DNA of 64,000 nucleotides from Hemicentrotus pulcherrimus (lineage: Eukaryota; Echinodermata; Echinoidea; Camarodonta; Strongylocentrotidae): positions 235,056 to 299,055 of the forward strand of contig BEXV01000196.1 in the NCBI GenBank assembly GCA_003118195.1. The letters run 5' to 3'. The notes under the pieces are model-generated. The model saw only the letters and a program-made list of their open reading frames with translations, was not told where the DNA came from and searched no databases. Both the position numbers and the translations under genes were made by a program. This document shows, piece after piece, positions 39,801 through 50,800 of this stretch; position 1 is the stretch's first letter; every line of letters starts with the position of its first letter.

Positions 39801-40176
39801 AATGTTATTCCACTACCGCCAGCTACGCCAACTGATTGTACATTCTTGCCTCAGACAGACCAAACAATATATAAGCCCCTACAGATAATGAGGGCTGTGA
39901 CCGGCGATGTCACACAAAATTATTGTTCTGTATACTCATTTGTGATTGCGACGCCAGTTTTCCAATGAAAGTCGATTTTGGCCAATGTCGAAACCTTGCT
40001 CTTGGCCATCGCACCCTGCTTTAGGGGATTCCATCTGTGGTTTAAGATTTGGCCTAGACCTGTTCTATACATTTATCTGTATGATTGTCCTTGAATGGAG
40101 CAAATGAAATAACGCTTCGTGCGCACCGAGCCATATATTTAAAAGCGTTGACCTACGACGTGGAAGGGAGTAATCT
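36839..40176. other. Non-genic stretch downstream of the receptor gene
   Basis: No separate gene recognised. It must contain the receptor 3' UTR. A possible AATAAA signal on the minus strand lies at 39162-39167, about 1 kb after the stop, but this is weak. A palindrome lies at 37787-37840 and (TA)n at 38235-38264. Confidence 0.5.
37787..37840. repeat. 54-bp interrupted palindrome
   Basis: TCTTCTCAG (37787-37795) pairs with CTGAGAAGA (37832-37840), with an inner TTGATCA/TGATCA pair. It could be a small hairpin or the relic of a palindromic element. Confidence 0.5.
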
Positions 40177-40383
40177 CTACTCAATCACGGTGGGTCTGGT
40201 GTAGTTAAAAGGCAGGCCGTTCATGGCCCAGTCCTCGTAGCAACAGAATAGTTCGCGGAAGAATACCGTGGCCAATGGAGCCTGGAAGATGATGACGACA
40301 TTGCCGACGCAGATACCACAAATGTAGATGATGAGGAAGATACGGTCAATCACCATGGCAACAAATTTCCAGTCCTCCTTTGC
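40177..40383 (-). CDS. nAChR exon 7 (207 bp): M4 and C-terminus
   Basis: Acceptor ...actcatgtag, then 68 codons beginning 'AKEDWKFVAMVIDRIFL' (the family's E-D-W-K-x-V-A-M-V-x-D-R signature before M4), the M4 helix, and the tail 'FCCYEDWAMNGLPFNY' continuing to TAG at 40179-40177. About 35 residues follow M4, somewhat longer than in many vertebrate subunits. Confidence 0.95.
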   Translation of the reverse strand, partial: AKEDWKFVAMVIDRIFLIIYICGICVGNVVIIFQAPLATVFFRELFCCYEDWAMNGLPFNYTRPTVIE

Positions 40384-41007
40384 CTACATGAGTAATAACA
40401 AAAAAAGAAACAAAGAAAAAACGAAAAGGCAGCGATGTCATTTCCACAATGCGAAAAAAAAAAAAAAACACCCATGCCTGCGCAGTCATTAAATTTAAAA
40501 GCAGTTCTGGATTTGCTTTCCTTCATGAAATGAAATGCTGATATAATTGAAAAATGAGACCCCTTTTCAAAATTTTAAGAATATATTTTTTGTAACGAAT
40601 AGCTATCGCTTTGAAAAAGGTAGGGTACCAGTCTCAATCGGTAAATGAGAAGCAAGAAAACGGGTCGCGGGATGTGATCCCATCACCTTCTATTGACGGT
40701 TCCCTCCACTCTCCAATTCTTGTATTCTCTCTTTAAAAACAAATTACATTGGGGGCACGTGCCCCGTGTCACCTGTCGCTACACCAGGAGTCACAAGAAA
40801 GACATTAGAAAGTGAATCAGCGTACCCTGTCGGTATCCTCGTCGCTCGCACATTTCCATGTTAGATACATGATTTCTTCCACGGCTTTGTGGATGACCAT
40901 GGCTTCGTTCTCCTCCTTTTCAGCGGACGTCATCAGCGGTAGATACTGACCACGTCTGTAGTTACTCGTACCTTCAAAAATCAAGGTGAAAAGGATATAG
41001 ATGTGTG

Positions 41008-41057
<50 letters not shown>

Positions 41058-44000
41058 GGGGATATAGAGTGGGAGATAAACATGGATAAAGTAGGTTAGG
41101 ACACGGAATCACACTTTTTTACCCATCGAAGATTTCTTCATACTAAAATTTCAACATTTTAATTACTAGTTCTTTAGATTTCGAAAAATTGTGACCGAAC
41201 CCGCTGTTTGAATCGTTTTTTAATGTAGGAGCTTCCTGGGGTTACGTATTTCTGGAAACAAAATAGCGTTTTATTTCTTTATACTGTGAACCTATGGTTG
41301 CTCGTCGCATTTTAGTAGAAATATTGAGTAATTACGGAGACAGAATGGCGTTCATATCAAGGGTTGACGTACATGGCCATAACTCTTCTCAAAGGAACCC
41401 TACGCAGATTACAATGATCAATAAATAATCACCAGCAAAATCGAAGCTTTCGTTCGAAACTTGTATAAACGTGATGGAAGGGTAGAGCATCATTGTGTAA
41501 TAATTGTGATGTATTATGCAGGGTAACATGCTCCGTTGACAATTATTCAATATCCTACACTATATTATTCAATCCTAACCAGAAACCTAAACCCAAACCT
41601 CATGTAAAACTCAATTGCCACCCTAATCCTGACCCAACATTTTAACGACATAAATTTCGGAGCTATAGTCGAAGAATCATTACGTGGGCTGCAGGCAAGA
41701 AGGTTGTTGCTGCCATTAGCATTACGCAGCTGTCACCACTTCCCTGCGGGCAGCCACATAAATGTCGGAGAACCACATGAATTTACCAGGTAATTCCTCA
41801 TCAGAGTCTTCATGGTCCATCTGAACATCCACCTCCCGTCGCATCCTCACAGAATAACTATTCCCTTTACTTTCCATGACAAGACTACTCGAGTCCAGAG
41901 CGCCGTTGGCCATAGCGTCTCTTGTTAAATTGATTCCAACATGGCGAAATCGTTTACTGTACTGTATGGGTCGGCTCATGCCGAGAAATCCTGGTATTAT
42001 ATCGATAAATAACCGACGCACCCACCGAGGCATTGTGTGCGTTTCTGGGGACCTAAAGCGAACATTCAGCACGAATACGGTGAGAATAATCGAGGAAGAT
42101 ACGATGAGCATGGTGAAAAGAAGATACTTAACGATGAGCGGGAAGTGGTTCGCATTGGCTGGGATCTGGGCCGTGATAAGCAGCAGGAAGACGGTCATGG
42201 ACAGCAGCACCGACATACACAATGCCATCTTTTCGCTAATGTCGGGCGGTAGATAGAATACAAGAACAGTGTTGAATGAGATGAGACTACACGGTACCAA
42301 AATGTAAGCGAAATAATACAACGGTTTCCTCCGTAACGTTATCGTGTAGGTGATATCGACGTAGGTTTCTTCGCAGCATGGATAAGTCACTTCGTGTCGC
42401 TCGCCGGGTGTTTGAATTATCTGCCATTCGCCATTGTCCCAGTAGTCCCGTATTTCTGCATTTTCCGAAATCGGCGTCAGGTCCATGACTACACCATCGT
42501 AGGTCCAGGAACCGAACTTGAGCAAGCAGTGCTGTTCGTCGAACGGGTAGTAGGCCACGTTGATCTGACATGAGCTTTTGTATACCGCTGGTGGCCACCA
42601 CGTGACTAGGCCCATGTAGTCTATGCCAGCCCATGAAGCAGATTGAATGTCAAAGGCGCCATCGGCACTAAGGAAAAAAAAGGGAATAAAGGGAGAAGGA
42701 AAATATTAGCATGGACATGTAGATGTCAATACTATCAGAAATTCCAAACATAAATCGTCACGTGTGAGATGCTGTTAGGCTTATGGGTTCTAACTCGGAG
42801 TTTTTTATTTGCACGTCGGCATAATGGACTGCTACGTGTTTCCACCTTTTAAGGCAATGTGACGTCCTTTTAAGGCACTGCCAGTCCCTTAAAAGGACGC
42901 TACACGTTGCAGTCCACTAAATCGACGTGCAAATCTAAAAGTCCCTAGTCAAGACATTCAAAAAGACGATGTAGATGACAATCTCTCCATAGGTGTTAAG
43001 CTTCAATGGTTCAAACAGTTACTTTGATGAAAAAGAATATCTCTTCTTAACGAGATAGGTCGGCCACAATGAAAGAATTCGACCTCTTAGTCACGCTGCC
43101 GTCTGCCAACGCTGTATGAAAATGACTTGATCCAAAACGACTTATGTTTCTCCTTTTTTTCAATATGCATTAAAAAAAGTTCCACAAGGCATGCGAACTT
43201 GGATGTTGAGGAAAACCTACAGTTATCGCAGATAACATCGCAAATTTTCACTTAACAAGGTCAATTGATTTCTTTATAGCCATATTTCTTTTTAAGATAA
43301 GTCAAATATGTCATGTCTCTGCAGAGTTTCTTTGTGCAGCGACGGAGTGAGTAGCGTGGCTTAAAGGACAGGTGAGTTCACTGATGAGGAACTAGTCTCG
43401 TTAACGGGGGACATTTATTGTCCTTTAAAAAAGGCCGCATCTCTGGCTGTATACACCGGGAAGATATGGTGACTGGACACTTACTTGTTATAAAGTAGAA
43501 TGTCGGGTATCCACAGGCATTCGTTTGGCACTTTAATCTTCGTAATTCCTCCATACTCTTCCGGGTCCCATTGAAGACGATAGTCTCTCCATTGCTAGGC
43601 ACATTGATACAATTAAAAAATGAGTATATGGATATTCATGATATTCGTAGTTTGAACCTATAAACAAATATGGTTTAATTTCTTCACATTAAGCACATTT
43701 TGAATAGTTATTCTCTGTAAACACATGAAATCAGTTACGTTAAGATATTTTGAAAAAAAAACATGGCCTCTGATAATCACAGTATGGAATAATGATGATA
43801 GTAATCTTTGTTTTCTTTTACTCATTTTGTTTCTTCTCATTTCTGACGTCGGTCGTCAGATTTATTAAACGCACGAATGGATGTGCACTATCTCCACTTC
43901 AACGAGAATTCCTACTGTTCACTGTTCATTTTACACAGCGTACTCAGAAGTCCTTCACACTTTTGATATTGGTGATTTAAGCACAATAATCTGAAATCAT

Positions 44001-47000
44001 GTTTGACCAAAGGAGCTCTTCACTGACTTTACTTTGAACCTACATTTATTTTTGCTTTCTACATGTACATGTCTACAAAACACGTGACATTGGATTTATT
44101 TTTTGTGTGGGTGGATATGAGTATGCGTGTGCGCATTTGTCTTTCTTTTCGAATGTTTTAGGGTTTAGAATCACCTATTTTATGTTGTATTAAGCCCGTC
44201 TGCACTAGTTTGGCCAGGGGGAATTAGACCTCCCAGCAAGGTCACTGACAGGTGGTTATCTCAGCAAATCAGCTCGCAAGTAACATAAGAAAGATGGGAT
44301 CACGGGGTACCACCAGACACCGATTAGGCATTGTTTGCTATTAGAGGGCGCTGTTGTTTGCTGTAAGAGCTATAAGTAGTGCAGTGGGGCTTTAAGTGTG
44401 ATTATTTTCATCGATAGGGGACTAAGTAGCAATCCACGACAGACGAGAGGAGGGTTGGACAGCCAGCCATGACTTCACTGGTATGGTGTTGTGTGCTGCT
44501 TGAGCCCCGAGGCAATGGGATAGTCAGAATACCGTGCCATCATCTCTCCCCAGACCAGCTACTATACCGTGACAGTATCAGTGTTGGCTTAATCAGTTGG
44601 ACTTCTTTCTCGTGTTGGCATGGCTCTAAATTTGACACGGTTTCGTTTATCTGTTCTATTTCGGCAACATGTCCTCGCCTAAAAATCAATGCATGGCAAC
44701 AATTTGAAAATAGGAACTATTGTAAAACAGATTTTAAAAGTTTCGAATCAAATTCAATAATAGCTCCATCTGTTGAACTTCCTGAACAAGTCCGTATATC
44801 AATCAGGAGCTTCGATACATGTTTTTTACACAGGGTTTATCAAAAGGCACATAATAAACGAAAGAAGACACTCATGAGAGCTGATAGTGATAGAGATGAT
44901 TGCTGCAATAGCGTGTTTCAGATACGTGGGGGTTTTGTGAGCGATAGAGGCAAGCGATCCGAAATAAATAAATGTTATACCTTTTTTTGTTGACATGTGT
45001 TAACATCAAAGACATAACTCGACTTTCGGAATATGAGAAGTAATGTGTAAGGAGCTAGTGTTCTCTTATGAACTGATCAAAGACAAATTGTCAATCATTT
45101 GTATAGCCAGACAGAGGGAAGAAAATATTACTTTTGGCAAAAGTGGGACAGCCAAGTGGAAATACAACGAGGCAATGGGACACGGGGTATTCAAAAAACG
45201 TCTGCTGAACAAAAATATTCTCGTGTTATTTCAGGTATCAAATGTAAAACATGTTTATCATTTGAAGGGACGTGATGAAAATAAGAAGACCAAAGTCCCG
45301 GGTTTAAAGCTTCAAATATTTCTAGGGCATATTGCTGGCGTGGTGTTCGATATCAATATTACGGTTGGCCAATAAATGTTCCGCATAACTGCATTACAAT
45401 GGCACGCGTGCATGCATGATGTGTGTCCATACTGCCAGGGTATACATGACAAGATGCGATTAAAGATCGGAATCAGAAGATGCGGAGATTTAGGAGACTC
45501 ACTGACAGGTGTATTGCACACAGATTTTCCTTCAAGCTTACTTGAAATTTTTTAGGGATGATCCCCTTTACAATTAGATATGAAGAAATGTAATTTTCCT
45601 CATGATACAGCTTGCTAGTCTATTTACCATGTTTTATACACCACTAGCCTTTACAACCTTCAACAATTTTCAACAACATGCAGTTGCCTTGCGAGCAGTG
45701 TATACAGGAATTTTGCATGATGAGAGGTTATTTTCTAAACAAACTCTTGATAAAATATTAGATTATCTTTATCAATGATATAGATTATGACGGCAGAGAG
45801 TGATCCCACATAGTAAAACGGCAATAAAGCTGATGCCAAGTCCTCAGTTGAGACAAGAAAGGTGCAACGGTTTCAAAATATCACGGCATTAATATAACTT
45901 TTCTGGGGTGTGCCAAATAAGAGAAGGACAAATCAAAGGTGAAATAATGAATTATCCTAATTATAAAAATAAAAAAAAACAGGGTCAAATAATTTGTTAC
46001 TGAGCATGATCAAAACGAACATAAAATTCTCGTTATGTATTCAACATAATTATCCCGGTAACGTTTAAACGTTGAATGTAATTCTACGTACTAATAATGT
46101 TTTGTGTTACCAGACATAATATATACCCACCTCCCTTTGTATTCGTTATATATTCCTTTAAGACATATTAAGTCTTCTGCTGACAGACAACAATAAGCGA
46201 TTTCTAAATGTCACATGCGCGAAAGGCATTAGAGAAACATTCAATAGTATCGGATTCGACACGCGATCCTATGTCGGGCAGAGCGGATGATTAAACACAA
46301 GTCATCAGCAATGCCGATCTGCCAGGGATGTTTACCGATCCGACGCGGTTACCTGATTTGCACATTCCAATCAAGCGACAAAACAAGGCGGAGGTCCACA
46401 ATGGGCAGATTACAATTTCGCATTTCCTATTCATGTTATTTTTACCTAATGAATATTCATGATTTGTAGCGTTACGGTCCGGCTTAAATTCTCTCGCATT
46501 CGCTATTCGTGTTTTATATTTCTTCTAATGAATGTACTTAAAGGTAAAGACCAGTTCTGGTCATGCGATTGCATTGTGAAAGAAATGTTGTGGAATCGAT
46601 CAGAAAAGGTTGATCATCTAGCATATAAGTATTGGTGTTGACTGCAAGGTTCTGGAATCATCAAAATTATAAGAAATTTTGCCCAGTCTTGGTAAAGTTA
46701 CAAGCACTGTTCACATGAAGATGTCTAGGGGAATAAGCGATATCTATCAAGGCAGGATCGATATGATAATTAACCAAACATATTAATAGAAGGCGGTTTC
46801 CCGGCAAAATTTGTTTCATCACGTATTAGTCAAAACATATTCTTTCACAGGGTTGGTAATAAGAGCTTTCATTTCATTTTTTTGAGAGGGGGCGTTTCCA
46901 AGACTTGTCTATACCTTTTAGCATAAGTGTCCGCCTTATCGTTAAATGCATAACTTCATATGAGTGGAAACCCAAGTAAAAAAAAAGTTGAATCCTCTTT

Positions 47001-47803
47001 CAAGATTTATTCAACAACTAACTTTTCAGTGGATGCCGCCATGGATTTAAAAGTGGATTGTTATTTCCCTGCATTAAGAGAGAAGGGGGCAGGTACAGTA
47101 GCGTATCCAGCGTTGGGGGAGGGGAGGGGGAGCTGCATGTAGCGTAGTTATGCAGTCACACCCCCCCCCCTCAAGATGAAGAAGGGAAAAGAATAAACAG
47201 AGAAATGGGAAGAAGGAAATAAGGCCTAGCTCTGGTTTTTCCTGCAGCACGCTGTCACATCCAAGAACATTTGCCATTCTGATCATCACTTTTGTGGTAC
47301 GCTATGCAGACTAGAACATGTGTCAGTTACGCTATTTTAATCCTGATACTATCCTATTTAACACGGAAAAATAGTGCCATCCCCACAAATTGCAATATGC
47401 AAGCATAACTGCATTTGTAAAATACATATTACATTAGTCAAAGTGCGTTAGAATGGAAATCTCATAACATGCATGATTTGATTTATGTTTTTGCGTTTCC
47501 TCTTATAATAATCAGATAACGCTGGTTTAAGATTCTGCAAAGTATTGAAACAAATTTGGTGATCTGAGGCTTATGGTTCCTTAACACATAATTTCAAAAC
47601 GTGATATTTTCATGAAATATAGAAATCAATTTCGGTAGTTTAATTATTAAAAATCTTTTTAAAATTCATATTGAATTTCTTCAAAATGTTGTTTTTAAAA
47701 TGCATTTGTCATATATATTTTTAAAATATATATTCTTGAACAGAAACAGATTGTTAAGGCGAGAGGAAAGACAGGACGGGTTGCTCATTGAAGTAAACGC
47801 TAA

Positions 47804-47836
<33 letters not shown>

Positions 47837-50800
47837 CTTTAAAGAAATTATTGAAGAAACCAAAAGCTGGGGAAACACATGAATTGTTTTTAGAGCATAT
47901 GCTTACCTGCTTCACCCAAACTTTTGATGTGAGTACTTGATTTCTTTCATCCTGTAATTGTTGGGAAAATGAAAATCATGAAAGACGATATTAAGACTCA
48001 TCTGGAACAAGATTCATATATTGTATTACTAATCTGCTTCAATTGACGCAAGTTGGGCAGACAAAGTAGTTAATAGGGACTTTTAGATTTGCGTGGGCTG
48101 ATACGTGTGACGTCCATTCAAATCAGTGCATTAAAAGGACGTCGATCGTAGCATAGACATATTGTCTTCGTGCGAATCTAAAAGCCCCTAATAACCTACT
48201 TGCAACGGCCATTATTAAGGCCTACATTCAATAGTTTTGTGACACATTGTCAACTATTGGTTTTGATCTACCTTCGACCATTATCAGTTCTAAAGACAAA
48301 AGTCATTCATCTCTTCGAGCTCTGATATCTCCTTCGTTCATCTTTTTTAAAAATGTATTTAACTGTGGTTTGGAATCATCCAAATGATACTAAAATAGCA
48401 CATTCTTGATGAAAACCAGAAATAGGCCTACGCCGTGTACTGTGGAATGCACTGCTCACAGATACAATTTTTATTTGGGACTGCGCACACATGTAAAACT
48501 TAGTTTAAATTTTTTTTCAACAGTTTCTTGTCACATCTGAGAGATGTCCTAATTTGTAAAGCAATACTTTTTCACGTCGCAATGCTAATATATATATTAT
48601 TCTTGTAAACAAAGGGAAAAAAGTTACAGCCTGCAAATCAAGTTTACCTTATCAACCTTCTAGTTAAGGGAACATTTCTGACCAATCGTGAGAGATTAGA
48701 TTCGGACAAAGACCAATTCGTGAACTACCTCCAAGAAACAGGCCACGCCTGCTGTCTTAAAATCAGATTAAGGGGTTTGTACGAACGTTTCAACTGACCT
48801 TTCAGCTATCGCCAACACATATTACTCAGAAAACAACTGTTTTAGTAGTCCCTGCACTTGTTTTCAGTGCTAATTTAGATGGAATGGATAGACATGTTTT
48901 CACGACCTTCTCCCTGGCATGTTATGTGTTTTACTTGCTGACAAGTCCAGTCATTGATTCAGTTGCAACTTTATCTAATAACGAAAGTGTGGCAGTGTCA
49001 CTTACAAAGCTAATTTCTTCTGTAGAATTTAACAATTTACCCCATGCATAGGCCTAAATAGTGAAATATTTCAGGACTTTTCTTTTAAAGAAGTCTAACG
49101 ATCCCGGAAATGAACGCTCTATCAAATTCCACCCCTCCCACATGCTTTGAATGTAAAGGTAAACCATTAACATTCGACCTTTATTTACTCAAAAATCGTT
49201 TAAGCATGTGAGCTTTAGTTGGTTATATTTGTTTTCCTGTTGCAATGGTTGGAACATGATTATCTGTCTAATAAGTTACTCCATGGCTCAACATTTTAGT
49301 GTTTATCGACCACTGTTAAGGATTATCAATCATTATCCATAAACCATCTTTAGCTATCAGAAAAGACATACTAGGAGAGTGTCCTATTTGTATGTGCCAT
49401 TTAACCAACTAACGCATAAAGAGTGAATTGAAATGAAACATTAACAAATGTTATAAAATCCTATCCATACAGGGAATTTACAAGGTCCACAGAGATTTCT
49501 CAATATCCAAAATAATATCTTCTTAGTCTAAGCGTATCTTCACCCCTAAGTTCGTTCACTCCCTACATCACCTTGATGTTCATAATGAAATGAATACTGT
49601 ACATATCTCCAATTTTGCCTCATCGTGTGTTCAGAAGTTCCAAGATACAATACCCATTACTGCAGCACGAATGCTAAGCCATGAACAGTGTGATGCATCG
49701 TCTACCCCTTGACCTACCCGTATAGGTGCAAGAGCGGTGCCTATAGACACATACTGCGTCCACGTGCGCTGCTAGTAATGACCGCTGCTTATCTCATTAC
49801 TAGCACCTTACTGTGGTGCGATGTCTCCGAGGAGAATCCCCGCCTATCTATAGAAACGTCAGTGTTGCGAACCTAGGAAAGTAGGCCAGTATTAGCTTCA
49901 AGGTCGCATTCAATTGTAACTTCCAAATTGGTAGTTATCTTGTATGTAATAGAATGGCAAATATATCTGGAACGTATGTTTATGAAGAGTAAATTTATAG
50001 GATACATTTTAAAAAGTTGATCACAACTTTTAAAGAAGAAAATATTTTACCGTTTATCCCGGCCCTTTTCTGTAGACGCAATAGGTTTTCACACATAAGT
50101 GATCTACGTTAGATGTGGAGTTACTCTTCGAAATTTTGGTATCATTCTTGAATCTTTAGAACTCTATATCTTCGTAGCATACATCAATATTTTGTATTAC
50201 CCATTCTTCTTAGAATCCATTGCAAGTTTCTTGAAAGCAGGTGGTATAAGCCAAAGTCCACATTAACACACGTGCACTGAGCACTGTTTCCCACAACGTT
50301 GGAAAACAAAATCTTACCTCTTTTCATGAAGCGAATGTAACAATGTGTTTTATTCTTGACAAATAAAGTTTACAGCTTCTCGGTACTTTATCAATCTTTA
50401 TGACTCTTCCGATTGGTCAATACATTTCTGAGTGGATATAGACTTTATATATAAACAAATAAAACATATTGTCACAATCGTTTCATAAAAAAAGGAAGAA
50501 TGTTCTACCAAATTTTATGGGGGACGGTGTGTACAGGCATCGTTATTCTTTCATTACTTTATCTGAAAGAGGCCAAGTGAAGTTGCTATCTGATATCTTC
50601 ATTCTTGTTCTGATAACGTCAACACTTCCTAACATCTTATGTTAAACCCAGATGTAATTCAAAGAGTCAGCTCGGTGATGCCTCATGTACTAATTGAATC
50701 ATGATCTTATTTACGTTACTAGCATCGGATACCAGTGCCGTGACACCGAAGGTTTTAAGCGTAATTGGTGAGGAAAACAGCACCTCTCCAATGTTCGTCA

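Noticed and set aside
42287..42634. 115-codon minus-strand frame, and plus-strand frames 41876-42256 and 42037-42252
   Set aside because: Shadow frames of receptor exon 5.
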